Origin: Archivesica marissinica
Lineage: Eukaryota; Mollusca; Bivalvia; Venerida; Vesicomyidae
DNA length: 64,000 nt
Assembly: GCA_014843695.1 (NCBI GenBank)
Contig: CM026394.1
Coordinates: forward strand, 35,086,670-35,150,669
Direction: 5' to 3'
Part shown: positions 47,041-62,100 of the stretch, one piece after another
How positions within the stretch are numbered: the stretch's first letter is position 1
How the letters are laid out: each line of letters starts with the position of its first letter
Translations under genes and position numbers: made by a program
The notes under the pieces: generated by a model
Databases searched by the model: none
Told to the model about the DNA's origin: nothing
The model's input: only the letters and a program-made list of their open reading frames with translations

Positions 47041-47131
47041 TTGAGATTCTGAACATTCAAAATTTAAGACTTATACCGGAAACCAAGATTTTGGAGAACA
47101 TATTCGGAAACTTTCAATATCAATCAATGCA

Positions 47132-47167
47132 ATGATGGACGACGAAGATGATCCAGTGGAAACCGAG
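47132..47167 (+). CDS. POLR3E: POLR3E exon 1 (start codon)
   Basis: It codes for MMDDEDDPVETE, matching the acidic EEDDPVVQE start of human POLR3E. Two ATGs stand in a row at 47132 and 47135. I used the first, but either could start. The donor GTACAC is weak but in phase 0 with exon 2. Confidence 0.88.
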
Positions 47168-50100
47168 GTACACTTTGTCACATTTTTAAAGGAACTGTTG
47201 AATATTTATCATTGTCGCTGCAAAATTAAGTGAATGTTAAAGAATTCAAATGTTCTTATTTGGTATCGCATTATGTTTAAATATGATCAGAATATATTTC
47301 CAAATTTTACATCATTTTCTTCAAAGTGTAATAAGCGTCTGTGTGAATTAATCAAAATTGCCTAGACGCTTATTACTTTGAAGTGTTAGATTTGAAAGAT
47401 GTTTATACACATTTATTTTAGCTCGATTGCGAAACAAGTTATTACAGCTTATATTAATCACTCTCGAGACCTCATTCCTGATGGAATCCATCGCCACGAG
47501 GGAGAGAGAATAGGCACTGGAATTTAAATGCCTTGCCTAAGGGCACAATCGTAACGGCTCCAGCGGGGCTCAAACTCCGGACCTTTCGCACCTGAAGCGA
47601 ATGCGCATCCACTGCGCTATCACACTTCCACGAAGATGTGTCTTTGCATTTACCTGTACCCAGTTATGTCGCCCACTAGTTCCACGGGGTGAGCGGTTTG
47701 TCATCCACCGATGTGTTCTCATTAGGAAATTGTCGAATAGTCTGTTGATGCTAGGCGCTGATACTACGCCTTCTGGAAGCTTGTTCCAAGAATGAACCGT
47801 TCTGTGCAAAAAGAAGTACCGGTATCTCCTGCAATCCAGAAAAAGTACCGGTATCTCCTGCAATCCAGAAAAAGTACCGGTATCTCCTGCAATCCAGAAA
47901 AAGTACCAGTATCTCCTGCAATCCAGAGAAAGTACCGGTATCTCCTGCAATCCAGCCTATCGTGCTTGACATTTAATTTTTGTATAAACGTTCCCTCTTA
48001 AATTAATGTCATTTGCCTCGATCTTTGTGAACATATAATTTGCTTTGATTCCTTCTATGCCTGTGAGTATTTTAGATACTTCCAGCAGGTCGGCTCTGTT
48101 TTCATATTTGTAATGATGTAAATTTAAGTGATTTCAATCTATCTGCGTATGACATAGATCTTAATTCAGGGATAATCTTTGTGGGCATACACTTAATTCA
48201 GGGATAATCTTTGTGGGCATACTGTCATTATAAGTTCTACTTCAGTTGAAGGACTCACCACTATGTCTTGGCAAGTGGTGATGGCACCTATAATAGATAT
48301 AACAGAGCTGGGTTTATGTACTGAGACAACTGCAGAAGTTACAAACAATGCCGATGGCTCAGAGCACTGTTGCAAGCTTTCATAGTTTCAGACGACTTTG
48401 TTCATGGTTTCACAGACTTCTTACTCGATCATAATGACTGTTCAGCCTAATGTTAATCAAGTCTATGTATTAATGGATCTCTGGTCCAATAGTTAACACA
48501 CTGGATTCGTAATTCAGTTGTCGAGGTACTAAAATGACTAATATCATAATCTTTCAGTTGATACTTTAGAGCTATATCTCGCGTCTGTATTTTACACGTA
48601 AAAGAACCAGAGGAGTCTCTGGAATGGGTCTGTAAAGTATATCATTGCAATATAGATTATCCAAAAATATAAACAAACTAATCTATTTAGGGGACGTCAT
48701 TCGTGGGCAACTACACCATTTTCTTTCATTTTTATGTGAATGGGGCTTGCTTTAAAGATTTACATGTACTTTCTACTTTCAGATAAATGTGCATCTGTGT
48801 AAAGTCCTGGCAAATAATCTATATCTGTTACAGGTATGTAGTTACGTTTATTCCACAGGCAGGCGTAACAGTGTTTTGATACCGTCATTTGCTATGTATA
48901 CCGCGCACATTTATTACTGGAACACGATGTAGAATTTGTCTAGTGCGCAGTATACACGGGTACAGCCATCATGACATTTTTGTCCAAAATTTAGCAAATA
49001 TTTCGACCCTATTCGCAGCTACTTAGTACGTTCGGCAAACGTTATAAAATAACTATTAATAGAATCTATCAATAGTATATAATTTATAGTGAGAGACATC
49101 GGTCAGTTACTGCCCTTGAATACTCCATAAACGTAGGTAGGTCCTATTACATGTTTTCCTCTGTTTTTATCGTTGTTTCCGTTGCACAACATGCTAGCTA
49201 TTTTATTCCACTATCGCTTCTTATGATTATTAAATTACTATATCTCGACAGATCTACTACAGTATCTGCAATGAGTACTTATTTTGTAAAGCAATGTTAT
49301 ATGTTAATTAACACGATTTTTATCATACCACAACATTTGGTGTAACAGTGCTTTGATAGTATAACTTTGGCTGATCCGATTCACCTCCAAAATCGAATGG
49401 GCTCGTCCTTGAGCCGGGGACCATACTTCAATAATTATATCCATACATAAACAAATAAATGAGAACCAAAACATACAATCATTGGCAGAGGTAATCATTG
49501 GATTTTAAACTTTATTTATTTTACAACGATTACGAAACAAGTTTGAACATCTATTGAGTTTGAAGATGTTCAGCAATGCAGATTTTGTCTTGAAAAATAT
49601 GACAATGCCAAAACTGCAATAAAAATTGGATTGTATTTTAGAGTTTCTGCCTTCGATAACAATGAGAAACATTAGTCAGTTACTGCCCCTGAATACTCCT
49701 AATAGTATATTGGTCCTCTTAATTGGTTTCCTCTGTTTTTATCGTTGTTTCCTTTGCACCACGTGTTTTCAATTCTCATGAAATGTTAAATCTCGACAGA
49801 TATCCTTTAGCATGTCCAATGGATAACTTACTGTAAAAATTGGTTCAATTAATTAACATGATTTTGATCAAATTACATTTATCCTAACGCAACATCTGTT
49901 TAGACGACAACAGTAAAAACAAATGATTCCAACTAAGAGGACCAATATACATTTAGGGATAAATCTGACTTTATCCATCAAGGGAGGTAATAGAAAAAAC
50001 AGTAATGTCTCTCATAAACAGTTCTATGGAGATCTGCCAGCATGATATTTTGATACCATGTCATTTTGACAGGTTTTATATGTTCCTTTCAAATGTCTCT

Positions 50101-53100
50101 TACAGTACCCTGTGAGACCAAGTTTCATGACGTATGATAATGTAGAGCTACTAGCAGGAAAAATCAAGCCGAATCAAAACAAGGTTTGTATTGTCTCGAT
50201 GTCTGTCTGTCATTGTGTGCGGTGTATGGCAGATATCTGAGTATAATATACATGGGGTCCGCCTCTGTGGTCGAGTGGTTACGGTCGCTGACTTGTATAC
50301 CACTGTAACCTATCATTACTGATGGTCACAGGTTCGAGCCCCGCTCAGACCGTGTTTCATTTATATGAAAAAGTTGGCCGTTTCTTACGGAGGTTGGTGC
50401 ACCCAAGTACTGGTTAACCGCTGGAGCCTGCCCAGAAAAGGTCTTGTTAGGTAAACTGCCTGCCGGCGATATAGCCCAAAAATGGTGCTGATGCAGGCGT
50501 AAAACCCGAAATATAACATATAATATCAAGATCAAAAGATGACATTTATGACTCAACGAGATTTGTCCAGAATAAACTAATTCAATTTACTTATTCACTT
50601 TCAACACATAACCCTTTACTCTAGCCTAGGAACAGGCGTCGATATATTTTGCCTGGTCAGTCAAATAAATATATTTTAACACCGAGACTATTAATTGGGC
50701 CGTATTGAGTTTCTGATCATATCAACGCCTGGGGAAACTTGGGGGATTGTCCATGTAATTATTGACTGGCATTAATCCTATTAAAGCAGCATTACATCGT
50801 AATAAAGGATGTTTTGGGTAAAATATAAATACTAATGTGTGTGTTTACAAAAATCGAAATAGTTGCTCAGAAACGATAAAATTCCAATAAATGTAAACCG
50901 TCGTATACACAAATTTGTTTATCAACACACAAAATGTGAACACGCACAGCGCGCATGCGTGAAGCAACAGAGGATGTAGAAAACAACGTATATATTTTGA
51001 ACATGAAAGACTATCTATCTAACTTCCTCTAATGTCGAACCCCTCGCGGGGATGTAGAAATGTCCCTAAAAGACTTAGCTAACAGAGGTATCAATCAACA
51101 TATCAAGTAATTTAATTAAAAAAGACAACGTGGGACAAATGGGGACGATGCATTCCGAATGTAAACAAGTGCCGACAATGCGTTCCGGTTGTAAACAAGT
51201 GCGTGACCGATCGACTCGGAAAGTCCTACTTTCGGTTTAGAGTTTGTTTTATCACCAAAAAAACACTGTTTACCAAATGAACATAAGCATACAAAGTATA
51301 ATGTTAGAATGTGTAGCAGCATTGCTACCCATACGTAAACATTGAATTTTTCAAATATCTTTTATTTCATACGAAGGCTTTGAAGACACACCTTTTTAAA
51401 TGTTCATATGGAACATAAATATCGAACTGTGTCTGTGCTCAATCAGGATTAAGACTGCAAATGAACACATTTTATTTAATTATTACCTATATTTTAATTG
51501 TTATAATTTTAGATCCTAATATGTTATAGCATATTTAGAATCCATTGTAATTGTGTTTGCTAATTTTGTCTTGTTTTATCTCATTGTATGTGGAAGTTTT
51601 TATCAATATTTGTGATATTTTAGGCTGTAAAGCGCTTTTGAACGTTTTATATTTAGATGAAAAGAGCGCTATATAAGTGTGGTATATAATAATAATAATA
51701 ATACGATGTAATGCTGCTTTAATAGGCCTATTAGCACGTGACTTAATTAATGATGTACTTGAATCGAAAGCGAGACACTGCGATGTTGATAAAACTTTAT
51801 AAATGGCCGTCATTGTTTATGGGTCAACGGAACGATAAATAGTTTTAAAAAGTACAATGGCGTCTGATTTGACATATTTACTCAATATTTAAGTCGTCCT
51901 TAGTTCAATTATGCCGAATCGACCCATTACCATCTAAACGTAATATTTAAAATCCGCCATCTTGTTAATATAACACAGAAACGGGAAATTATATATATTT
52001 GCAATGTAAATGAGTCTACGGGAGCATTCCGATGATTTGTGTACATTTGGAAATGATCGTGTATAATCGTGCCTGTTCGGCGAGTTCCGTTTCTATATTT
52101 AGCGATATTATAAATATATTTATTTGACTGACCAGGCAAAATATATCGACGCCTGTTCCCAGGTTATATAACCTTATATGTGATCAATAAGTTACTTACA
52201 TTGGCCCTCCCACCATCACATCATTACTTTGATCTTGATGCTCACCACGTGATAGCACTCGTTTCCCGTGACGAACGCTGCCTAACACTGCGATTACGCA
52301 TGCCCGTTACTCCGAGTGCGCATGTCAGCTGCATATCCATAGTTAGGAACCGTCGTATGAAATTTTATACAATCAGGGCACATACTTTCATCAAAGGAAA
52401 TGCAATCGCGATGTAAATATAAGAGGATAAACCGCAATATGTATTGTAGTTGTAATTTATGTATCACTCTATATAGCTACGCTTAGTTTATACAAATTTA
52501 TCTTAGCTCGATTGCGAAACAAGTTCTTACAACTCTCGAGACCTCATTCCTGATGGAATCCATCGCCACGAGGGAGAGAGAAGAGGCATCGTGGAATTTA
52601 AATGCCGTAACCCTTTCAACACCACAGACCTCTATTTATAGGCTTACAAAAAGTGTAGATCCAGATGAGCTGGCTCGTGACGAGCCGTCTCATCAGGATC
52701 TGCACTTTTAGACAAAATTACCCATCTTGATAAATGAACTGGTCCGAATGTAATTTTCTTATGCATTTATTGGTCTAAAAATATCATGGACCAGTCCATG
52801 TCAGTTACTTGGTGTTGAAAGAGTTAAGGGCACAATCGTAAAATTCTGTTCCAGCGGGCTTTGAACTCCGGACCTGAAGCGAACGCGCTAAGCTTGACAC
52901 CAGTTAATAACCCAGATGCTCGTACAATACGTAGTTTGAAATCATGTGACCAAATATATGGTTTTCAACACGCCGCCATATTCCGGGTGATACGTGTATA
53001 AATCAATAACCACAGAAGCTTGTGACATCATCTGAAGGCTATTTATAGGTAATCAGTGGCAAGTAAATCTATGATAGTCAGAGTGAGCAGAGTTTGGCTA

Positions 53101-56100
53101 TGTTGATTTAGGCTATGGTTTTGTATCGTTGTTTACCGTCCTTGTTATATGGCAATGAGCAGAGTTTGGCCAAGTTGATTTAGGCTATGGTTTTGTATCA
53201 TTGTTTACCGTCCTTGTTATATGGCAATGAGCAGAGTTTGGCCAAGTTGATTTAGGCTATTGTTTTGTATCATTGTTTACCGTCCTTGTTATATGGCAAT
53301 GAGCAGAGTTTGGCCAAGTTGATTTAGGCTATTGTTTTGTATCATTGTTTACCGTCCTTGTTATATGGCAATGAGCAGAGTTTGGCCAAGTTGATTTAGG
53401 CTATTGTTTTGTATCATTGTTTACCGTCCTTGTTATATGGCAATGAGCAGAGTTTGGCCAAGTTGATTTAGGCTATTGTTTTGTATCATTGTTTACCGTC
53501 CTTGTTATATGGCAATGAGCAGAGTTTGGCCAAGTTGATTTAGGCTATTGTTTTGTATCATTGTTTACCGTCCTTGTTATATGGCAATGAGCAGAGTTTG
53601 GCCAAGTTGATTTAGGCTATTGTTTTGTATCATTGTTTACCGTCCTTGTTATATGGCAATGAGCAGAGTTTGGCCAAGTTGATTTAGGCTATTGTTTTGT
53701 ATCATTGTTTACCGTCCTTGTTATATGGCAATGAGCAGAGTTTGGCCAAGTTGATTTAGGCTATTGTTTTGTATCATTGTTTACCGTCCTTGTTATGTTG
53801 ACAGTTGGAGCTGGAAGTAGCGCTGAACACGAGAAGTAACCACTATTGTAAGAGTAAAGGGGAGCAGTTTGCCCTCAATGTGGACGGTAGAGACCCTGAT
53901 GCCACTGCATGCTATACCAGGTTAGTTAATGAGAAATTATTTGGACATTGATTGCAATGTCCGTGCTCGAAAAATAGGACAGCCCGATGCCCGGGGCCCC
54001 TCAAATTCCAAGTGGGGCCTGTCTCTCTTTAAATCTGACAAGTCAGTGGGCCTGTGTCTAAATATAATCTCGGGGCCCGTATAAATATTTTTAATGTCTC
54101 GTGTTTTCCAGTCTCGGAGACAACAATTGTAAACATTCTCGGGCCTGGTAACTAAATCGATCAATTATACCTCTTTTGTCATCTGTTGACAGTACATTAG
54201 CTACTGCAACACCTAGATTATAGCCCCCAATAAAGCGATTAAATAAACAATGACTTCACTAATTGCTCATGCTGAGAAACCCCCGATACATTAGCATACA
54301 ACTCGCTGATTGGCTGCATCGGGGACATACCTTCATTAATATGCATAAATAAATTGCGTGGTCTTTGTCTGCACAATGCATGAATGACAGTGTTTAGTAG
54401 GTTTAATTAGTGGATTAGCGACGAGATATGATAGGATATATTAACATAATTGAGTAGATGGAACTTCTACAGATGTGAAGTGGACAAACATTTTGAAATT
54501 TCTCACTGGTCGTCAAAATGAAAGTGAAAGTAGAAAACGAAACACAATATTGAACACTCAAATTCAAAACGGAAAATAGTTTTTTAGCCATTGTGGAAAG
54601 AAACTTTCCACGAAAGAAACTTCACTGGCATTTGATGAAATAACACACAAGATGTTTTGCATCTACTGTGAGCGATTTCCTATTCTGGCAGACAAGAATG
54701 TGTTTATTACAGCTACGGAGCCGTCTGTTTAGATCCAATAAGGGCACACCAGACGAGCAGCTCACACAAAGCTTGTGCCACTCAGTACTTTCATCAGGAA
54801 GATGATATAAGTTCACAGACCAGGACTGTATACTAGAAAGTCACCTATATTGATATACCATACATATATATGGTCTGGTCAACCTTAAATCAGGGCCTGT
54901 CCACCTTAAATCAGGGCCTGTCCAATTTAAATCAGGGCCTGCCCACCTTAAATCGGTGTAGTCCTATTGTTCCCACTTATATAAAATTAGGTAAAAACGG
55001 GTGTGGGACGGATAGACATGCAGACAGACAGAATGTGTTTAAGATCAAATACAATCAAACAGACGGACAGACACGCAGACCGACAGCAACTATATATATA
55101 CATACCATGAACCTGTAACCACCAACAACAAGACTTTGTCCACCGCGTTTGTTGCGGACAAACTCAATTTGAACTTGTGCATTCGCCATAACTTTAAGTT
55201 GTATGCATATGACATATATGTCTACTGGACAACAGCAAGTGGGAATAAAAGGATTAAACCCTTAAATAATCAGGGCCTGTCCACCTTAAATCAGGGCCTG
55301 TCCATTTTAAATTGGGGCCTGTCCATTTTCAGAGGGGACAAGCCCTGGACCTGTCTGTTCAAAATATTTTCCGTGAGTACTGAATGTAATCGAATGTTCC
55401 AACTTCCGATCGGAAGATGCAAATTGGGTACTTATGTTTTAATCTTCACTTTGATTAAAGACGATTTCCAAAAAATTATTTATTTCCATAGAATTTTATC
55501 CATGCAAGATTGTAATCCATGTTTACTTAACCCTTTCCTTCATAGAGATTTAGGTTAATATACTGTTATATCTGCATACAAACGACAGCCATTTAGCTGT
55601 CATGCAATGGACAAGTAGTCGCCATATCTATCCCACCTCCATAGATATTACTGGGACTACATAGAGATTTAGGTTAATATACTATTATATCTCCATACAA
55701 ACGACAGCTATTTAGCTATCATGCAGTGGATAAGTAGTCGCCATATCTATTCCACCTCCAAAGGTATTACTGGAACTACATAAAATTCTGGACATTGGAT
55801 TGACTACTACATTGTCAATGTATGTCGTATTGGTAATAGCGTCAAGAGGTGCTTCTATGAGTTAAAGGGTTAAGTTAATCTGATGTGGTAATATTCATGT
55901 TATTTTGTGTGTAAACTGTGTTTAGAAATTCTGCTAACCACTGTGATGTAATCATACTAATGGTGGCAGCCATGTTGCTAAATTTACATCCGGGTCATTT
56001 GTAGTTACAGACGTTCGTTTCTGTTTATATTTCGATCATTTTATGTAAATAAGGTACTGATCGATTTTGCATATGTAATTGCCCCCATTAAAACAACACC

Positions 56101-59100
56101 TTGTACAAAGTTGAGACGCCCCAGGGCGCGCTTGATTGGGAAACGGTGACCAAGCTGCCGCACTTAAACAAACACAAGGAGGTGCGAATCAGTGGACTTT
56201 ATGGATTGAAATAACTAGAAAATGACCAATATTAAAACAAAAACTGAAAATAGAATTATTTATTTTATTTTTTGGTATTCGAATACCGAAATAGGATTCG
56301 AATATTCGGTCAGATATTCGGATATACGGTCCCATCCCTACTTATAATAGTATGCATATTTATTATTAATTTGTTTTTGAGATAAATGCTAAGTTATGTG
56401 GGTAAGACAAATGTGCTTGTTAGCCATAAAGAATATTAACCTAGTAAATCAATGACTTAATTGGTAAAACTAATGTAAGTATATATGGATCTTTTACAGG
56501 AACATCAATTTTTAAAAAAATATCTAATATTCATCATTATAAAACAGGGCCTGTCCTGGCTTTTATTTTTTTGTAGCCAATTTTCTTTAGCCAATCACGA
56601 CGTTAAGTGTTTTATTTCATAACCTTTTCATTCATTAAGATAACATGCTCAATGTTGGACCATTTATCTAGAGTTATCCCTGCTCATTCTAATGACATGG
56701 TTATTTTGCAAATGAAATAGATACATATATTACAAAATAAAACAGTACATACACTGTTCGAAATATTCCGGGGGGGGGTTCCAATAGGCGGAAATTTTAC
56801 ATATCTATTTTAGCCTACCGTATATTCCCGGCCATAAGTCGATCTTTTTCTTGTCCAGAAATTGGATGAAAGTAATAAGTCGACTTATGGCCGAGAAACA
56901 AGCAAAAGCAAAAATTGAAAACAAGAAATTTGAGTTAATATTACTAGTTTCCATAATTGACGTAGATGTATAATTGCATTAACTGCGTGTGTCCATGCAT
57001 AGAGATTTATTTATTTGCCATATTCAAGCAACTATTCCTATGTTATGTACCATTCTTGAATAAAATATTGTTTAGACTAAGTTATCGATACTACGGCCTA
57101 ATGCATGTATAATGCTGTTTGTCGTAATAAACGTTAGAAATGTTGTATATGTAAATTGTTGTATATAAGTTTCAAAAGTTTTCAAAGTTTTATTTGTTTA
57201 AATCCAGAAGGTCTCAGACCCATGTGGCATACATGTACATATAGAAAAATATGGCGACAGCAATTCATTATATCAATATATCTAATTAATTATATAATAC
57301 TAAAGCAAATATTTATATGTGATAATATGTTATAATATAGATGAAAACATCTTTAATAACATATGCATGCCATGTTAACTTACTTTAAAGGCTTTTATTT
57401 TTATAAGTAACACACCAAACATCGTTCATGCAATTATTAAGAACGTATTAAGTAAATAATAAATTTATTATTAGTATATAAATAAAAATTATTTTATTAT
57501 ATAGATTAATATTCTGAAAACTAAATATATAATCAATTGGACTTTAATTTGCAGCTGTATTTGTATATCATAACATTAACCTACTAATAAATATTGGTGT
57601 ACTTATGATCTTAACACGCATGCAAATAGTTTAATGGCCCACATTGTAATGAGAATGTATCATAATTATATTGACATGAGTTGATAGTACGAAGTCCGAA
57701 AACATGATGACTATGCTTATTAATAATACAACTTGTACATTATCATTTTCTGAAGGTATACAACTTCCAACATATGAACATTCTTGCTCAAAAGCGAAAT
57801 TAGCAAGAAATTGCCTTTGGAAGGTGTTGATATAGGTTAATAAACAGAAATATTTAAACGTATAGAACGTAAACTTTGATATGACATTCCTAACGCAGAA
57901 TAAATAATTAGTTGCTGTTATAAAGTGCACATAATGACGAACTGATCAGATTATTTTTCTACATGGTATATACCTTATCTTAACGTTATGATATAACAGT
58001 ATAGCATGTGAAAGTAATCAAACGAACAATGATTTAGCTTAATAAACTGAGTATAAGTATGTTTCAGGCTTAACTAGAGTTAATGCTTAAACGGCTGTGT
58101 TAAATTTACTACAATCTCGTTTCTACTACCAGTAACCAACAAGTTACCGTGGGTACATTGCATCTCATATCTACAGTTAAGTTATGAACGTACAGAAAAT
58201 GTACAATATGCATATAATATTGACTTGATACATTGGAGAACATAAATAACACGTATACTCTATTACTTTATTCTAACCTTACCATTTCAAGCATTTCTGC
58301 ATTACATAACGTTCCATACACAATATTTGACACTAAAGTATATGTATATTCTTTCATTCTTAACACCAATAACATTTACTTGTGCTTACCATGTTTATGA
58401 AAGACGTCTATTAAAGTACATACATCAAGTTATATTGGTATTATATTGGACTTATCATATAACATATTATATTCTAACACGTTATTATCTAGTATACAAC
58501 TCATTTGTCCGAAGGGTAAATGATTTTTCTATATATATACTTAAATTTTTAATAACCTGTTTATTTTCACTATTAATTAATTCAACAAATGTATGCATAT
58601 TGGGACGCCTCCAGTAATATCTCGGAATAAACAGCTTTCTCAAATCACAATACAAGTTACATTCTAATACAAAGTGAAATTCATCTTCTAGACTATTACA
58701 TGAGTTACATTTTCTTTCGTTTACTGGTGTGCTTAATGGTTTTGTCCATCGACCAGTTTCAATAAAAAAGTCTGTGTGACGATAAACGTAAACGGGCTAA
58801 ACATACACGAAATTTCTTAACAGTAACAATATCTAAATATGGTTGAAACCTATGATGTGAAACATATCTATAAAATAAATTTCACACAACTATTCCTATG
58901 TTATGTACCATTCTTGAATAAAATATTGTTTAAACTAAGTTATCGGTACTACGGCCTAATGCATGTATAATGCTGTTTGTCATAATAAACGTTAGAAATG
59001 TTGTACATGTAAATTGTTGTATATAAGTAAAATCGTTTAAAACAGTTAAAAAACAATGTCTGCAAACACCTCGTCGCATTTAATTTACAACAAATCAGCA

Positions 59101-62100
59101 AACTAATTATGCAATATTGCGTCCATTCATATTGTGTGTAATAAACAACCACACTGTTGATGAAAACAAGTCGTTTACATCATATTCGACAAACTGGGTT
59201 TTATTAGCCAATTTTTGCATATTTTAGCCATTGGCAACGTTGGCTATTGCCAGCACGGGCCCGGATAAAAGATATATGCACTTTGATGGTATTAACGATC
59301 GCCACACTTCACAATTAGCATAATGGTAAATATTCATTATATTATCGGTGTACGCCAGGGTTTGATATCTACGAAATGTACAGCACTACAAGTTACAATG
59401 AGATAGCCTAGCAATTCTCAACAGTAATCCTAAATACATAGTTTATGTTTCACAGTGATATGATGGACAAGCAGGTTCTGGCGTCGCATGCATCAGGGAC
59501 GGATCAAGGTCGATACGCAGTGGGATACTATAAGAATGGTAAGCTGTAAAAACTACAGTATCCTACCAGTGTTAGCAGGAACATACAGTCAATCCTGTGT
59601 TAAGCAGCCAGTCAAGGGAATCACAGAAAGTGGCTGCTTTGCACAGGTGTTGCTTAATAGAGGTAAAATGTATAATAAAACAATATATTGGGAACCTGGA
59701 AACTGGCTGCTTGATACAGGTTGGCTGGTTAATGGAGGTGACCATTAAAATACAAGTTTGACTATATGTAAAATTTCAAATTTTATAAAAATATTATTCC
59801 ATAAGATAGTGTGTTGTTTTAATAAACAGTGATGCCTTAAACCAATCGGTATGTAGGGTTACAGTGACAGATTGCTACGGTTGTTTATATCAATCGGTAT
59901 GTAGGGTTACAGTAACTATGGTTGTTTATATCAATCGGTATGTAGGGTTACAGTAACTATGGTTGTTTATATCAATCGTTATGTAGGGTTACAGTAACTA
60001 TGGTTGTTTATATCAATCGGTATGTAGGGTTACAGTGAGTGAGTGAATACGGTTGTTTATATCAATCGGTATGTAGGGTTACAGTAACTATGGTTGTTTA
60101 TACCAATCGGTATGTAGGGTTACAGTGACAGAGTGACTATGGTTGTTTATATCAATCGGTATGTAGGGTTACAGTGACTATGGTTGTTTATATCAATCGG
60201 TATGTAGGGTTACAGTGACAGAGTGACTACGGTTGTTTATATCAATCGGTATGTAGGGTTACAGTGACTATGGTTGTTTATATCAATCGGTATGTAGGGT
60301 TACAGTAACTATGGTTGTTTATATCAATCGGTATGTAGGGTTACAGTGACTATGGTTGTTTATATCAATCAGTATGTAGGGTTACAGTGACTATGGTTGT
60401 TTATATCAATCGGTATGTAGGGTTACAGTGACTATGGTTGTTTATATCAATCGGTATGTAGGGTTACAGTGACTATGATTGTTTATATCAATCGGTATGT
60501 AGGGTTACAGTGACTATGGTTGTTTATATCAATCGGTATGTAGGGTTACAGTGACTATGATTGTTTATATCAATCGGTATGTAGGGTTACAGTGACTATG
60601 ATTGTTTATATCAATCGGTATGTAGGGTTACAGTGACTATGGTTGTTTATATCAATCGGTATGTAGGGTTACAGTAACTACGGTTGTTTATATCAATCGG
60701 TATGTAGGGTTACAGTAACTATGGTTGTTTATATCAATCGGTATGTAGGGTTACAGTGACTATGGTTGTTTATATCAATCGGTATGTAGGGTTACAGTGA
60801 CTATGGTTGTTTATATCAATCGGTATGTAGGGTTACAGTAACTATGGTTGTTTATATCAGTCGGTATGTAGGGTTACAGTAACTATGGTTGTTTATATCA
60901 ATCGGTATGTAGGGTTACAGTGACAGAGTGACTATGGTTGTTTATATCAATCAGTATGTAGGGTTACAGTGACAGAGTGACTATGGTTGTTTATATCAAT
61001 CGGTATGTAGGGTTACAGTAACTATGGTTGTTTAAACCAATCGGTATGTAGGGTTACAGTGACAGTGGCTACGGTTGTTTAAACCAAGCGGTATGTAGGG
61101 TTATTAAATAACACAATTTAAGGGTAACCCGGCATGTAACCCTGCACGTAGTTGAGCATTATTACTTATTATTCTTTATAGTATATAAACAGTGTACTGT
61201 CAATTCAAACTTACCAGACAGCGCTGATGTCAAGTTTTAATGCAACTACATTTAAGTAGCCTGATACAACAGACTTCCCGCAATCTGTATGACCTCCCGA
61301 CATGTTAGACAAAAGATCCTTTGGTGAGATAAAATAAATTAAAATTGTAAATGCATTTTTTTGTCAGACAAACTGGCAAAGTATTATGAAGACTGGATAC
61401 ACACCTGCTTAGTGACAGCAAGCTTACCGACGGATCTGTAGTCCAGTGGTAAACACGGACTGGTAATCCATGGATCTCGGGTTCGACCCCCCGTCTGACC
61501 CTAATAAAATTAACAGTCTTTCAGTTGTGATTTTAAGCCGAGTTCTCATGTCTGTGCTTTACACCGTACACGTAAAAGAACCAGAGGAGACTCTGTATCA
61601 TTGCAGTTGGGACTTTAAACCGAGGTCTCATGTCGGTGCTTTATACCGTGAACGTAAAAGAACCAGAGGAGACTTTGGAATGAATGGGCCTCTCTCTGTA
61701 TCATTGCAGTTGGGACTTTAAACCGAGGTCTCATGTCGGTGCTTTACACCGTGCACGTAAAAGAACCAGAGGAGACTTTGGAATGGGCCTATGTCTATAT
61801 CATTGCACTATCATTGCACTGTCGCTCATGTGGGCAACCGGTAGCAACGGGCAACCGGTAGCAATGATAAATAAACATTAAAAAAAGCTTTGGCACAGCA
61901 TAGCGAGAATGACGTAGCACGGCAACTGATTTCTGCAGTCATTGTAGCATAATCAATGTTATGTGTGCTTTGTAGGGGAGTTGTACTTGAGCCCGATACA
62001 TGCCCAGGTTCAGATGAGACCAAGCTTTACGTACCTGGACAAGTCAGACTCTCGAGCCGAGAGCAAGCTGGCAGCACAAGAAGGAGGTATGGTTTGCCGT

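Larger units (their letters stand above)
46229..47131. promoter_or_regulatory. Head-to-head spacer, probable bidirectional promoter
   Basis: The start codons of VPS35L and POLR3E are 903 bases apart and point away from each other, so both promoters and 5' UTRs must lie here or close by. No TATA box could be assigned. About 220 bases are SINE fragments (46343-46565), and 46905-47040 is a copy of a repeated terminal sequence also seen at 50.6 and 52.1 kb. The remaining unique DNA next to each start codon is short. The promoter role is inferred from position only. Confidence 0.6.

Noticed and set aside
57631..58617. Frames of 96-99 codons as membrane proteins
   Set aside because: They are AT-rich, hydrophobic by composition and not recognised, and they lie inside a repeat-flanked LINE-like segment.
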